Origin: Devosia faecipullorum
GTDB lineage: Bacteria; Pseudomonadota; Alphaproteobacteria; Rhizobiales; Devosiaceae
Assembly: GCF_015158295.1 (NCBI RefSeq)
Contig: NZ_JACDXV010000002.1
Location: 1 to 64,000 of the forward strand
Direction: 5' to 3'
Length of the DNA: 64,000 nt
The position numbers and the translations under genes are program-made. The notes beneath the pieces are model-generated. The model was not told the origin of the DNA, did not search any database, and worked only from the letters and a program-made list of their open reading frames with translations. Of the stretch, positions 35,468-44,828 are shown in pieces (position 1 is the first letter of the stretch; the number at the start of each line of letters is the position of its first letter).

Positions 35468-35526
35468 CCCGGCAAATGCCGGGCTCCGGTTCAAGATCTC
35501 AGGCTGAGCCCCGGCCGGGCCGGGGT
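35468..35526. other. two GC-rich hairpins between hisB and hisH
   Basis: CCCGGCAAATGCCGGG (35468-35483) and GCCCCGGCCGGGCCGGGG (from 35508). Neither has a U tract. They may attenuate readthrough, stabilise mRNA ends, or be degenerate repeat units. Confidence 0.4.
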
Positions 35527-35578
35527 GGCAGGCATTGGTCTGGGCTCACTTAGTGCAAAAGCACCCGAAGCGAAAGCC

Positions 35579-36166
35579 TCAGAGCGTGCCCTTGGTGCTG
35601 GGAACGGCATCGCGCATGCGCGGATCGATCTCGACTGCCACGCGCAGGGCGCGCGCCACGGCCTTGAACATGGATTCGGCCAGATGGTGATTGTTGTCGA
35701 AATAGAAGTTCTCGATATGCAGCGTAATACCGGCATTGACCGCAAAAGCCTGGAAGAATTCCCGGAGCAGCTCGGTATCGATGTCGCCGATCTTGTTCTG
35801 GCTGAACTCGGCCTTGAAGACCAGGAAGGCGCGGCCCGACACGTCGAGCGCCGCACGGGTCAGCGTGCCGTCCATGGGCAGATCGGACGAGGCATAGCGG
35901 TTGATGCCCTTCTTGTCGCCAAGGGCCTGTTTGAGGGCCTGGCCGAGCGCAATGCCGACATCTTCCACGCTGTGGTGAAAATCGATGTGCAGGTCGCCCT
36001 TGCAGCGCACCTCCATGTCGATCAGCGAATGGCGCGCCAGCTGGTCCAGCATGTGGTCGAAAAAGCCGATGCCGGTCTGCATGGCGTGATTGCCTGTGCC
36101 GTCGAGATTGATCGAGACGGAGATCTCGGTTTCATTGGTCTTGCGGGCGATTATTGCTGTGCGCAT
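35579..36166 (-). CDS. hisB: imidazoleglycerol-phosphate dehydratase
   Basis: A 195-residue monofunctional HisB. The manganese-binding motifs [30 protein letters not shown] and [12 protein letters not shown] are intact. No phosphatase domain is fused, as usual outside enterics. Start [15 protein letters not shown] at 36166. Divergent from hslV, with 132 bp between. Confidence 0.96.
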   Translation of the reverse strand: MRTAIIARKTNETEISVSINLDGTGNHAMQTGIGFFDHMLDQLARHSLIDMEVRCKGDLHIDFHHSVEDVGIALGQALKQALGDKKGINRYASSDLPMDGTLTRAALDVSGRAFLVFKAEFSQNKIGDIDTELLREFFQAFAVNAGITLHIENFYFDNNHHLAESMFKAVARALRVAVEIDPRMRDAVPSTKGTL

Positions 36167-36298
36167 GGCTGTCTCCGGCGTTTTGGCCTCCTCTAGCAGA
36201 TCGACAACGGCGCGTGAAGATCGCGCCGTGGCCGCCATTGGTTGCAATCGCCGTGGCGGGCCCTAAATATCATGCAACAGTTCGGAGTAATTCCCCCA

Positions 36299-36859
36299 AT
36301 GAGTGAGCACACAAATCCCGGCTGGCACGGGACCACCATCGTTTCCGTGCGCAAGGGCAACAAGGTCGTGGTGGCCGGCGACGGCCAGGTTTCCATGGGC
36401 CAGACGGTGATGAAGCACACCGCCAGGAAGGTGCGGCGGCTGGCCGGCGGCACGGTGATCGGCGGCTTTGCCGGCTCCACCGCCGATGCCTTTACCCTGT
36501 TCGAGCGGCTCGAAGGCAAGCTCGAGCAATATCCCGACCAATTGATGCGCGCCGCCGTGGAACTGGCCAAGGACTGGCGCACCGACCGCTATCTCAGGAA
36601 GCTCGAAGCCATGATGATCGTGGCCGACAAGACCGATACGCTGGTCCTGACCGGCAATGGCGACGTGCTGACGCCAGACCACGGGGTCATCGCCATCGGC
36701 TCGGGCGGCAATTATGCCCATTCGGCGGCCCTGGCGCTGCATCAGGCGACCGAGCTCGATGCCGAGGACATTGCCCGCCGCGCCATGAAAATCGCCGAGG
36801 AAATCTGCGTCTATACCAATGGTAATGTGACGCTCGAAACCATCGAGTTGTGCGCGTGA
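36299..36859 (+). CDS. hslV: ATP-dependent protease subunit HslV
   Basis: A 186-residue proteasome-like peptidase. The catalytic N-terminal threonine lies in [22 protein letters not shown], exposed after removal of a short propeptide (about 11 residues). The start at 36299 is by family comparison, with GGAG eleven bases upstream; an ATG at 36272 is less likely. It acts with HslU (37370); the GNAT gene between them overlaps both. TTGCAA (36242) and TAAATA (36264) could be its promoter. Confidence 0.95.
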   Translation: MSEHTNPGWHGTTIVSVRKGNKVVVAGDGQVSMGQTVMKHTARKVRRLAGGTVIGGFAGSTADAFTLFERLEGKLEQYPDQLMRAAVELAKDWRTDRYLRKLEAMMIVADKTDTLVLTGNGDVLTPDHGVIAIGSGGNYAHSAALALHQATELDAEDIARRAMKIAEEICVYTNGNVTLETIELCA

Positions 36860-37377
36860 GCTTTTCGATCCGCCAGTTGAGCGTCGATGATGCGATGGCC
36901 TATCGCGCCATCAGGCTCGAAGCACTGGTCAACCATCCTGAAGCCTTCCTCTCCTCCGCCGAGGCCTTTGCGCAGAAGTCGGACGACGACATCAGGGAGA
37001 CGCTCAGGGCCCTGACGATCTTTGGGGCTTTTCTGCCGGACGGATCGCTTGGGGGCATCAATGCCTTTCTGGGCAATGAGGGTCACAAGGAAAGCCATCG
37101 CGGCTGGATGATCCAGGTCTACGTCAAGCCGGATCATCGCGGTTCCGGCATGTCCACGGCGCTGGTGCAGCACTTGCTCGACTACGCCAGGGACAGGGTG
37201 ATCCAGGTTCATCTGGGCGTCTGGACGGAAAATGAGGCGGCGATCCGGCTCTACAAAAAACTGGGCTTTGCCACCTATGGGACCGAGCCCCGCTATCTCT
37301 TCGTGAACGGTCGATATCTCGACGAACACCTGATGGTGCGCTTCCTCGATGAGGCACCAGGAGACCAAAATGAGTGA
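36856..37377 (+). CDS. GNAT family N-acetyltransferase
   Basis: A 173-residue acetyltransferase. The acetyl-CoA motif is [23 protein letters not shown] (key residues R-G-S-G-M), followed by [23 protein letters not shown], typical of the fold's end. The start is a GTG overlapping the hslV stop by four bases, and the stop lies inside hslU by eight bases, so the three genes form one coupled unit. The target, protein or small molecule, is unknown. Confidence 0.92.
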   Translation: MSFSIRQLSVDDAMAYRAIRLEALVNHPEAFLSSAEAFAQKSDDDIRETLRALTIFGAFLPDGSLGGINAFLGNEGHKESHRGWMIQVYVKPDHRGSGMSTALVQHLLDYARDRVIQVHLGVWTENEAAIRLYKKLGFATYGTEPRYLFVNGRYLDEHLMVRFLDEAPGDQNE

Positions 37378-38680
37378 AACAAACTTTTCCCCGCGCGAGA
37401 TCGTCTCCGAACTGGACCGCCATATTGTCGGCCAGGCCGATGCCAAGCGCGCCGTCGCCGTGGCCTTGCGCAATCGCTGGCGGCGCCAGCAATTGCCGAC
37501 CGAACTGCGCCGCGAGGTCAGTCCCAAAAATATCCTGATGATCGGGCCGACCGGGGTGGGCAAGACTGAGATTTCGCGTCGCCTGGCGCGGCTGGCGCAG
37601 GCCCCCTTCGTCAAAGTGGAGGCCACCAAATTCACCGAAGTGGGCTATGTCGGCCGCGACGTCGAGCAGATCGTGCGCGATCTGGTGGAGGCGGGCATTA
37701 CCGTTCTGCGCGACAAGCGTCGCCGCGACGTGCAGGCCCAAGCCCATCACAATGCCGAGGAACGGGTGCTCGATGCGCTGGTGGGGACGTCCGCCACCCC
37801 CTCGACCCGCGACAATTTCCGCACCAAGCTGCGCAATAACGAACTCGACGACAAGGAGATCGAGATCGAAATGCAGCCCAATCCGGGCACCGGCGGGTTC
37901 GAAATTCCCGGCATGCCCAATGGCGGCATCGGCATGATCAATCTTTCCGACATGTTCAAGCAGGCCATGGGCGGGCGCGGGGTCAAGCGCAAGATCAGGG
38001 TCAAGGATGCCTATGAGCCGCTGATCGCCGAGGAAGCCGACAAGCTGCTCGACCAGGACCAGCTCAAGAGCGAAGCCATCGAATTGGTGGAAAATCACGG
38101 CATCGTCTTCATCGACGAGATCGACAAGGTCGCGGCCCGCGAAGGCGGGGTCCAGGGTGGTCCCTCGCGCGAAGGGGTGCAGCGCGATCTGCTGCCGCTG
38201 ATCGAGGGCACGACGGTCGCCACCAAATATGGGCCAGTCAAGACCGACCATATCCTGTTCATCGCCTCGGGCGCCTTCCATGTGTCCAAGCCCAGCGACC
38301 TATTGCCCGAATTGCAGGGCCGGCTGCCGATCCGGGTGGAACTCAAGGCGCTGACCCGCGAGGATTTCATCGGCATTCTCAACGACACCGAAGCCAGCCT
38401 CATCAAGCAATATGTGGCGCTGATGGGCACGGAAGGGCTGACGCTGGAAGTCACCCAGGACGCTATCGAGGCCATTGCCGACGCGGCGGTCAAGGTCAAT
38501 TCATCAGTCGAGAATATCGGCGCCCGCCGTTTGCAGACGGTGATGGAGCGGCTGGTCGAGGAAATTTCCTTCGACGCGCCGGACCGTGCCGGACAGAGTG
38601 TCAAGATCGACGCGGCCTTCGTGCGCCAAAAGGTCGGCGTGCTGGCCGGGGATACCGATCTGAGCAAGTTCGTGCTGTAG
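37370..38680 (+). CDS. hslU: ATP-dependent protease ATPase subunit HslU
   Basis: A 436-residue AAA+ unfoldase. It opens [23 protein letters not shown], has Walker [18 protein letters not shown], the intermediate (I) domain at about 110-240, Walker [14 protein letters not shown], and the C-terminal DLSKFVL that docks into HslV. CAGGAGA precedes the start. Heat-shock regulated in relatives. Confidence 0.97.
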   Translation: MSETNFSPREIVSELDRHIVGQADAKRAVAVALRNRWRRQQLPTELRREVSPKNILMIGPTGVGKTEISRRLARLAQAPFVKVEATKFTEVGYVGRDVEQIVRDLVEAGITVLRDKRRRDVQAQAHHNAEERVLDALVGTSATPSTRDNFRTKLRNNELDDKEIEIEMQPNPGTGGFEIPGMPNGGIGMINLSDMFKQAMGGRGVKRKIRVKDAYEPLIAEEADKLLDQDQLKSEAIELVENHGIVFIDEIDKVAAREGGVQGGPSREGVQRDLLPLIEGTTVATKYGPVKTDHILFIASGAFHVSKPSDLLPELQGRLPIRVELKALTREDFIGILNDTEASLIKQYVALMGTEGLTLEVTQDAIEAIADAAVKVNSSVENIGARRLQTVMERLVEEISFDAPDRAGQSVKIDAAFVRQKVGVLAGDTDLSKFVL

Positions 38681-38706
38681 GTGCAGGTGGCCCACAGGAC
38701 CAAGAG

Positions 38707-38739
38707 ATGGATTGCCCGGACAGGCCGGGCAATGACGGC
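38707..38739. repeat. palindromic intergenic repeat
   Basis: ATGGATTGCCCGGACAGGCC then GGGCAATGACGG, identical over its full length to the copy at 12188-12219. Confidence 0.75.
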
Positions 38740-38782
38740 GAAGAGGGTTTAGCGCCTGCGGCCCACAGATTTCTCAGCTTTT

Positions 38783-38816
38783 CGTCATCACCCGGCACGT
38801 CCGGGTGATCCAGGCC
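38783..38816. repeat. palindromic intergenic repeat (variant unit, opposite orientation)
   Basis: CGTCATCACCCGGCACGTCC then GGGTGATCCAGGCC; the stem ATCACCCGG...CCGGGTGAT differs from the main family in both arms together, keeping pairing. Confidence 0.7.
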
Positions 38817-38870
38817 CGGCGCAACGGGCGTTCTGTCGAGCGCCAACCACCGCTCCAATCGCTTGTTTGG

Positions 38871-38922
38871 CATTGGAGGGTCCGAAAACCGGGAATACCC
38901 TTTTCGGTCCGCTGCTTCAGCG
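38871..38922. repeat. intergenic repeat of the 'CCGAAAACCGGGAA' family
   Basis: GGAGGGTCCGAAAACCGGGA and CCCTTTTCGGTCCGCTGC, a degenerate member of the 22338 family. With the two preceding elements it fills the 236-bp convergent gap between hslU and the XRE gene; no gene is seen there. Confidence 0.5.
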
Positions 38923-39285
38923 CTTGCGGCTCGCCCGCTTCACCATTTCATCACGCAGGAATTTCAGATCCTCGGCCTCCAGCCGGCCGATGGAATCGCG
39001 CAGGCGATTGGTCAATTCGGTCGCCTCGGGCACAAGGCCGCCGGTATCGATGGTCACCTTGGGGTCGGAAATCTCCGCCAGGCGCTGCAATTCCTCGGCC
39101 TCATCCCAGATGATGTTGAAAAAGGCAATGATGCGGTGAAGGAGGAAACTGGTCGGCTGGCCACGCCGTCCATGCTCCAGCGCCGAGAGATAGGCCGAGG
39201 AGACATTGAGCGCCGCCGCCATTTCCTTGAGCGAAATGCCGCGCGCTTCGCGCATGGCGCGCAATTTGGCACCCAAGGGGGTCAT
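38917..39285 (-). CDS. XRE family helix-turn-helix regulator
   Basis: A 122-residue protein with an N-terminal HTH_3 domain (about 5-60: LGAKLRAMREARGISLKEMA, NVSSAYLSALEHGRRG) and a helical C-terminal half ending RLEAEDLKFLRDEMVKRAS. Its ATG overlaps the stop of the Smr gene by four bases. Smr-XRE pairs of this kind recur in Rhizobiales. Targets unknown. Confidence 0.92.
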   Translation of the reverse strand: MTPLGAKLRAMREARGISLKEMAAALNVSSAYLSALEHGRRGQPTSFLLHRIIAFFNIIWDEAEELQRLAEISDPKVTIDTGGLVPEATELTNRLRDSIGRLEAEDLKFLRDEMVKRASRKR

Positions 39286-39863
39286 TGCCGCCGCAGGCGC
39301 ACATAAAAGGCGCCCTCCCCACCATGGCCGCGCGCCGCCATGCTCCAGCCTGAAATGACATGCGCCAGGCCCGGCTCGGACAGCCAGAGCGGCAGCATAT
39401 TGCGCAGGATGCCGCGCTCGGTCATGGCGGCGATGAAATCATTGTCGGTCCGCGCCCCCTTGCCGGTGATCACCAGAATGGTGCGGTCTCCGCGCGCTGC
39501 GCGGGCGCCGATATAGCGGCGCAGCGCCTCCCGGGCCTCCGATTGAGTCATGCCATGCAGATCGATGGTGCCGTCGATATCGATGCGGCCGCGCCGAACC
39601 TTTTTGTGGATGGCCGGGTCGACGCTTTTTTCCACCCGTGGCGCGCCGGGCGAGGGCGCCTGATAATCGGGCAGGAAAGGCTTTCCTTGCCCCAATTTGG
39701 CCGGTGGCCGGCGCAAGGGCGGCGGCGCTTCCGGCTCGGGAACAGGCAGGGGTCCGGCGCCCAGTTTCAAAAGCCCCTTGCGACGCAACGGCTCAACGGT
39801 CGCGGCCACATGGGTCCACAAATGGAAGTCATGCGGCAGGCGCCTGAACTCGCGCTTGGACAT
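39282..39863 (-). CDS. Smr/MutS2-domain protein
   Basis: A 193-residue protein. A variable basic and proline-rich N-terminal half is followed by the Smr domain (about 95-193) with TIDLHGMTQSEAREALRRYI, TILVITGKGA and GGEGAFYVRLRR. The Smr domain is a DNA or RNA endonuclease module, with LDxHG-type and TGxG motifs both present here. Coupled to the XRE gene downstream. It lies 22 bp after the Tim44-like gene, without the mltA gene often found between. Confidence 0.92.
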   Translation of the reverse strand: MSKREFRRLPHDFHLWTHVAATVEPLRRKGLLKLGAGPLPVPEPEAPPPLRRPPAKLGQGKPFLPDYQAPSPGAPRVEKSVDPAIHKKVRRGRIDIDGTIDLHGMTQSEAREALRRYIGARAARGDRTILVITGKGARTDNDFIAAMTERGILRNMLPLWLSEPGLAHVISGWSMAARGHGGEGAFYVRLRRQ

Positions 39864-39885
39864 GGTCGAGGCTCTGCCGCAAGGA

Positions 39886-40611
39886 TCAATCGAGCTGGCT
39901 GGTGGTCACGACCTTCCAATTGGGATCGCGCGATTTCGGATTGCGGGCAAAGGTCCACTCATCGGCAATGATCTGCACCTGATCGGCATTGCCCTCCACC
40001 AAATTGCCGTCGTTGTCGCGAGTGGCCGACACCACTTCGGCATGAAAATCCACCGTCACGGCAATATTCTTCTTGTCATATTCGGCATCGACAATGGCGA
40101 TGCGCGGCAGGCCGACAAAGGTGAAATCAACCTTGTGGCCGGCGGCCTCGCGCTCCGCTATGGCGCGCTGGAAACCGTCGAAAACCTCCTTGTCGAGGAG
40201 GTTGCGCAAGGTCTGCCGATCACCCTCGGCAAAGCCGGTGACCACCATTTCATAGGCCTGCTTGGCACCATCGAGGAAGGATTTGGGGGTAAAGGTGGGA
40301 TCGGCTTCGGCCACTTCGCGCAGGCCCTCGGCCAATTGCGCATTGCCGGCGGCTGCCTGCTCGATTTCCGCTTCCAGCTTGCGGGCGCGGCGCTCGTCAT
40401 CGAGGTCCGGCTGGGCAATTGTGGGGCGCGGGCGCAGCGGCACCACAGTGTCGTCGGCATTGGCATTCTTTTCGGCCGGGGTGGAGCGGCTGCGATCGAC
40501 GGGCGGGCGCTCATTGCCGGTGCGGGTTCCCAGAACCGAGCGGAGCCGGAACAGCACGAATATGGCCACGACAATGGCAATGAGGGTCGGCAGGTCGAGA
40601 AATTCGTCCAT
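39886..40611 (-). CDS. Tim44/TimA family protein
   Basis: A 241-residue protein anchored by one N-terminal membrane helix (MDEFLDLPTLIAIVVAIFVL, about 7-22), a charged linker, and a Tim44-like C-terminal domain (about 95-241, with FLDGAKQAYEMVVTGFAEGD and DEWTFARNPKSRDPNWKVV). Bacterial TimA resembles the mitochondrial import motor component Tim44; its bacterial role is not settled. Start at ATG 40611. Divergent from fxsA, 165 bp between. Confidence 0.92.
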   Translation of the reverse strand: MDEFLDLPTLIAIVVAIFVLFRLRSVLGTRTGNERPPVDRSRSTPAEKNANADDTVVPLRPRPTIAQPDLDDERRARKLEAEIEQAAAGNAQLAEGLREVAEADPTFTPKSFLDGAKQAYEMVVTGFAEGDRQTLRNLLDKEVFDGFQRAIAEREAAGHKVDFTFVGLPRIAIVDAEYDKKNIAVTVDFHAEVVSATRDNDGNLVEGNADQVQIIADEWTFARNPKSRDPNWKVVTTSQLD

Positions 40612-40776
40612 CAAGAGGCACCTTGCGCAGGAGGCGTCGATAAAATCGCGTTGTGGCGCTCGTTTCGCGCCGATGTGGTCTTATATATAAGCAATGCTTT
40701 AGCTCAAAACCAGTTCACGTTGGGGCGAGTTGCATTTTGCCGCTGCCATAATTGCCAACAAGACAAGGATCAGCCC

Positions 40777-41241
40777 TTGGCCCGCTTTTTCGCCTTCGGA
40801 TTTCTGGCGCTGCCGCTACTGGAAATCGCCCTTTTCATCGTGGTCGGCCGCGCGATTGGCCTCCTGCCGACCTTGGCGCTGGTGATCCTCTCGGCACTGG
40901 CGGGTGGATTGGTGCTGCGCCGGCAGGGGCTGGACGTGGTCGCGAGACTACGCAGCAATGTCAGCGCCGGCACCATTCCCGGACGGGCCGTCTTCGATAC
41001 GATGCTGATCGGACTGGCCGGATTGCTGCTTTTCCTGCCGGGTTTTTTCAGTGACGTTTTGGGGTTGGGCCTGCTGTTGCCACCTTTGCGGGACTGGATG
41101 TTTTCGGCGTTGGCCGGCAGGGTGCGGGTGGTGGAAACCACGGCGAGCTATCGGCGCTATGGCAATCCTCATACGGGCGGGGGTGAAGCGCCGCTCATCA
41201 TCGACGCCAGCAATGACGACTGGCGGGACGAGCGGAAATAG
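40777..41241 (+). CDS. fxsA: FxsA family membrane protein
   Basis: A 154-residue membrane protein with three or four helices: FFAFGFLALPLLEIALFIVV, LLPTLALVILSALAGGLVL and a long hydrophobic stretch near 75-100. The start is a TTG at 40777 (MARFFAFGFLALP) with AAGGA seven bases upstream; no ATG fits the family start. FxsA (suppressor of F exclusion of phage T7) has no settled function. It precedes secB by 84 bp, a conserved order in Rhizobiales. Confidence 0.92.
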   Translation: MARFFAFGFLALPLLEIALFIVVGRAIGLLPTLALVILSALAGGLVLRRQGLDVVARLRSNVSAGTIPGRAVFDTMLIGLAGLLLFLPGFFSDVLGLGLLLPPLRDWMFSALAGRVRVVETTASYRRYGNPHTGGGEAPLIIDASNDDWRDERK

Positions 41242-41325
41242 CGGGCTCGGCTTGTTCAGCCGGGCCAAAAATGCTAGCCAGCGCGCCAGAATTGCTTGAA
41301 TTTTCGCATCAAGAAGGACCAATCA

Positions 41326-41844
41326 ATGGCCGACGACAATCAGGGCGCGGCAGCGCCGCAGCCCGCCAACGCGCCCAGCATGAACCTGGTGGGTCAATAT
41401 ATCCGCGATCTTTCCTTCGAAAATCCGGGCGCACCGGCCACCCTGCTCGCCGGTGGCGGCAATCCGGCCTTCAACGTCTCCATCGCCGTGGGCGTCAAGA
41501 AACAGAACGAGGAAATCTTCGCAGTGGAGCTGACGCTCAATGCCAAGGCCAATCGCGAAGACACGCTCCTGTTCAATGTCGAACTGGTCTATGGCGGCAT
41601 TTTCCGCCTCAAGAACGTGCCCGAAGCCCAATTGTCGCCGCTGCTGATGGTGGAATGCCCGCGTCTGGTCTTCCCCTTCGCGCGTCAGGTTCTGGCCAAT
41701 GTCACCCAGCAGGGCGGTTTCCCGCCGCTGATGATGGAGCCGGTGGATTTTGCCGCCATCTATCGTCAGAATCTGGCCAAGCTCGCCGCCCAGCAGGGCG
41801 CCGCGCCTGCCCCCGCCAATGGCGAAGGCGAAAAGCTCAACTGA
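41326..41844 (+). CDS. secB: protein-export chaperone SecB
   Basis: A 172-residue cytosolic chaperone that keeps preproteins unfolded and passes them to SecA. The core SMNLVGQYIRDLSFENPGAP, YGGIFRLKNVPE and LMVECPRLVFPFARQVLANV is typical; the N- and C-terminal tails are Ala/Pro-rich. GAAGGA lies upstream of the start. Followed by a terminator shared with dnaQ. Confidence 0.96.
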   Translation: MADDNQGAAAPQPANAPSMNLVGQYIRDLSFENPGAPATLLAGGGNPAFNVSIAVGVKKQNEEIFAVELTLNAKANREDTLLFNVELVYGGIFRLKNVPEAQLSPLLMVECPRLVFPFARQVLANVTQQGGFPPLMMEPVDFAAIYRQNLAKLAAQQGAAPAPANGEGEKLN

Positions 41845-41871
41845 GCCCTGCGCCTATCATTGAATGAAAAG

Positions 41872-41895
41872 CCCCGGTCACGCCGGGGTTTTTTA
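41872..41895. terminator. bidirectional terminator between secB and dnaQ
   Basis: CCCCGG (41872-41877) pairs with CCGGGG (41883-41888), flanked by AAAAG on one side and a run of six T on the other; the end overlaps the dnaQ stop. Confidence 0.75.
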
Positions 41896-42603
41896 TTGGG
41901 TGGCGTCGCCGGTCTCATATTGAGACCAGATGGCGCTGTCGCCCATCCTGCCGACAAAGGCCGAATGCGCTTCGGCTTCGGCGGCGGTGATGCGGGAGGG
42001 CAGCGGAAGGGGGCGCTGGCGGGCAGCGATTTTTTCAGCCATGACACCGGCACCTCCGGCATCTTCTTCGGCGGTGAGCGCGAGACTGACCTGTTTGCCG
42101 CCAATGAGTTCGAGATAGACTTCGGCGAGGATTTCGCTGTCGAGCAGGGCCCCGTGCAGGGTACGGCGGGAATTGTCGATGCCGTAATGCTTGCACAGCG
42201 CATCGAGGCTAACGCGGGCGCCGGGATGTTTCTGCCGCGCCAGCATGACCGTATCGATCACATCATTGGTGAGCCGGGCCAATCCGGCTCCTTCGAGCTC
42301 GGCATTGAGAAAGCCCATATCGAAGGGGGCGTTGTGGATGACCAGCGTCGCCTCGCCGATAAAAGCGCGAAAAGCTTCGGCCACGCTGTTGAAGAGCGGC
42401 TTGTCGGCCAGAAAATCGTCACCCAGGCCATGCACCCGAAAGGCCTCCTCGGGCATGGAGCGCTGGGGATTGATGTAGACGTGGAAGTGCTTGCCGGTCG
42501 GAATATGGTTGATCAGCTCGACGCAGCCGATTTCCACCAGCCTGTCGCCACTCTGGGGCGAGAGGCCCGTGGTTTCGGTATCGAGGACGATTTCCCTGAT
42601 CAT
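41893..42603 (-). CDS. dnaQ: DNA polymerase III subunit epsilon
   Basis: A 236-residue proofreading 3'-5' exonuclease. Exo I is IVLDTETTGLSP, Exo II lies in VIHNAPFDMGFLNAEL, and Exo III includes HGALLDSEILAEVYLELIGG, so the DEDDh active site is complete; the C-terminal tail binds the polymerase subunit. It starts within the stop of coaE (four-base overlap). Confidence 0.96.
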   Translation of the reverse strand: MIREIVLDTETTGLSPQSGDRLVEIGCVELINHIPTGKHFHVYINPQRSMPEEAFRVHGLGDDFLADKPLFNSVAEAFRAFIGEATLVIHNAPFDMGFLNAELEGAGLARLTNDVIDTVMLARQKHPGARVSLDALCKHYGIDNSRRTLHGALLDSEILAEVYLELIGGKQVSLALTAEEDAGGAGVMAEKIAARQRPLPLPSRITAAEAEAHSAFVGRMGDSAIWSQYETGDATQ

Positions 42604-43196
42604 GGCGTTTTCGCTTCTGCCCGTATGGTCGCGACCAGTTCGGCGACCTCGGTCTCGATGTCGTCACGAGGCCGCGCTGTATCGAAGAGCCAGCTGGCTC
42701 TTGCCATCTTCTCGGCCTGCGGCCATTGCCGGGCAAGCAGGGTCTGCATCTTTTCCACATTCATGCCTGGACGGGCCAGGATGCGCTGGTGCTGGATTGC
42801 CGGATCGACATGGGTGACGGCAATGGTATCGAAACCGTAATCGTAGCCGCTTTCAAAGAGCAGCGGCACTTCCACCACGGCCAGTTCATGCCCTTGCTGC
42901 TCCGCCTCGTTGAGAAAGCTGGCGATACGAGCCCGGACCAGCGGGTGAATGACCGCTTCAAGCCGGGCAAAACCGGACGGATCGGCGGCAAGGCGTTTTC
43001 CTAAGTCCTGGCGATCGATCGCGCCGTCGCGAACAATGCCGGGAAAAAGGGCTTCGACCGGGGCGATGGCCTCGCCCGCATAGAGTTCGGCAACCAGGGC
43101 ATCGGCGGAAAGAACCGGTACGCCCGTCCGGGCAAAGGCCGCCAATAGGGTGGACTTGCCGGTGGCGATGGAGCCGGTGATACCGATGCGGCGCAT
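42600..43196 (-). CDS. coaE: dephospho-CoA kinase
   Basis: A 198-residue kinase for the last step of CoA synthesis. P-loop GITGSIATGKSTLLAAF, the conserved LSADALVAELY, and the VEVPLLFESGYDYGFD lid region are present. Both steps bounding CoA synthesis (coaA at 31523 and this gene) occur in the window. One base separates it from aroE. Confidence 0.96.
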   Translation of the reverse strand: MRRIGITGSIATGKSTLLAAFARTGVPVLSADALVAELYAGEAIAPVEALFPGIVRDGAIDRQDLGKRLAADPSGFARLEAVIHPLVRARIASFLNEAEQQGHELAVVEVPLLFESGYDYGFDTIAVTHVDPAIQHQRILARPGMNVEKMQTLLARQWPQAEKMARASWLFDTARPRDDIETEVAELVATIRAEAKTP

Positions 43197-43197
43197 T

Positions 43198-44034
43198 TCA
43201 GGGCTCCAGCGTGGCGAGGATCTTGGCGCGCAATTGCGGGGTCACCTGCGGCGTCACCCCGAACCAGGCAGCAAAGCCGGGCACGGCCTGATGCAGCAGC
43301 ATGCCCAATCCATCCACCGTCCTCAGCCCCTGTGCTGCCGCATCTGCCAATAACGGGGTGATCAGCGGGGTATAGACAATGTCGGTCACCAAGGCTGTTT
43401 TGGGGAGCAGTGACAGGTCGAGCCACTCGAAGCGGCTGTTATGCATGCCGATGGAAGAGGTATTGACGACCAGGCCAAGGCGCGGCGCCAGATCGGGGAA
43501 TGCTGCGAAATCATGGGCAAGAAAGGGGCCCTCGATCTCGGAGAGCAGCGCCTCGGCATTGGCCAAAGTGCGGTTGAGCACATGCACGCGTTTGCCATAG
43601 CGCTCGCGCAGGGCGACCAGCACCGCGCGCGCCGCGCCGCCGGCGCCGATGACCAGGGCCTCGCCATCATGATCGGCCCAACCGGGCGCATTGGCGTCAA
43701 GATTGCCGAGAAACCCGAGATAGTCGCTATTGGCGCCGTGCACCTTGCCGTTCCCGGTCACCAGCGTATTGACCGCGCCGATGGTTCGGGCCAACGCATC
43801 GACGCTGTCGCACAGCGCAAAGACCGCTTCTTTGTGGGGAATGGTGACATTGCCGCCGGCAAAGTCACCGGCACGCAGCCGCTCGAAAAAACCCGGCAGC
43901 GCATCGGGCGCTATATCGATGGCTTCATAAGAGCCGTCGACGCCGTGTTCGCGCAACCAGGTGCTGTGAATGAGCGGCGAGCGGGAATGGGCAATGGGAT
44001 GCCCGATGACGAAAGCCTTGATGGTCAAGTTCAA
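43198..44034 (-). CDS. aroE: shikimate dehydrogenase (NADP+)
   Basis: A 278-residue enzyme reducing 3-dehydroshikimate. The substrate-binding N-terminus has GHPIAHSRSPLIHSTWL and GGNVTIPHKEAVF with the catalytic Lys; the nucleotide domain has LVIGAGGAARAVL and LNRTLANAE. Length is usual. The start overlaps the end of maf by four bases. Confidence 0.96.
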   Translation of the reverse strand: MNLTIKAFVIGHPIAHSRSPLIHSTWLREHGVDGSYEAIDIAPDALPGFFERLRAGDFAGGNVTIPHKEAVFALCDSVDALARTIGAVNTLVTGNGKVHGANSDYLGFLGNLDANAPGWADHDGEALVIGAGGAARAVLVALRERYGKRVHVLNRTLANAEALLSEIEGPFLAHDFAAFPDLAPRLGLVVNTSSIGMHNSRFEWLDLSLLPKTALVTDIVYTPLITPLLADAAAQGLRTVDGLGMLLHQAVPGFAAWFGVTPQVTPQLRAKILATLEP

Positions 44035-44633
44035 TCCCGGATCTGGAGAAGCTGGGGCGCAAGCTCGCGCAAGGCCGAGAGCAGCGGCAAGAGCGGCAGG
44101 CCCAATATGGTGAAATAATCGCCGCTCACCTCTGAAAACAGGCGAATGGATGGGCCTTCGAGCCGGTAGGAACCGACCGAGCCAAGAATGGCGTCGCCCT
44201 CGAGGTCCAATATGGCATCGCGCTCCTCGGGCGAAAATTCGCGCATGGTGAGTTCTGCGCTTTCGAGGTCCGACCAGAGCAGCGTCCCGGCGCGCACCAG
44301 TGTCACCGCTGCGTGGAGGCGATGGGTCTTGCCGCGCAGATGATCGAGCTGGGCGGCGGCGTCCCGTCGGCTGGCCGGCTTGTGCAAAAGCTCGGGGCCC
44401 AGCGTCAGGGTCTGGTCGGCCCCGATCACCCAGGCGTCGGGATGAAGACGGGAAACAGTTTCGGCCTTGGCCTGGGCCAGCAGCAACGCCAGGTCGCGGC
44501 CATCGGCACCCGCGGCAAGTGCTTGGCCTTCGAGGCTGCGCTCATCCAGCGCTGCCGGAATGGTGGTAAAGCGCAGTCCGGCCTTGTCCAGCAGGGCTTT
44601 GCGGGTGGAACTGGCAGAGGCAAGGATCAGCAT
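44031..44633 (-). CDS. maf: Maf family nucleotide pyrophosphatase
   Basis: A 200-residue house-cleaning NTPase starting MLILASASSTRKALLDKAGL, the characteristic substrate loop, with VIGADQTL and the C-terminal GSYRLEGPSIRLFSEVSGDY. A GTG at 44654 opens the frame slightly earlier, but the ATG at 44633 fits the family. It is the first gene leftward of the putative oriC, heading the maf-aroE-coaE-dnaQ operon, each step overlapping or abutting. Confidence 0.95.
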   Translation of the reverse strand: MLILASASSTRKALLDKAGLRFTTIPAALDERSLEGQALAAGADGRDLALLLAQAKAETVSRLHPDAWVIGADQTLTLGPELLHKPASRRDAAAQLDHLRGKTHRLHAAVTLVRAGTLLWSDLESAELTMREFSPEERDAILDLEGDAILGSVGSYRLEGPSIRLFSEVSGDYFTILGLPLLPLLSALRELAPQLLQIRD

Positions 44634-44642
44634 GAGGCCATG

Positions 44643-44651
44643 TTTTCCACA
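44643..44651 (+). promoter_or_regulatory. DnaA-box-like site
   Basis: TTTTCCACA differs by one base from the TTATCCACA consensus. Related weaker boxes with TGTGG cores lie at 44678-44686 and 44981-44989. Confidence 0.5.
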
Positions 44652-44828
44652 CACTCATCCCCAGCTCAAGCCCGATCTGTGGGCAAAACCAGCAAGTCCG
44701 GCAATGGCGCCGACTTGTTCGACATAGCTAATAATTCATTAACAGCCTGGCCCCGGGCCTCGTATGGCGGGGGCTGGGGACAGATCTGGGGAAAAGCCCG
44801 AAGCGCCCCACCATGCGCTTGCGCGCGC

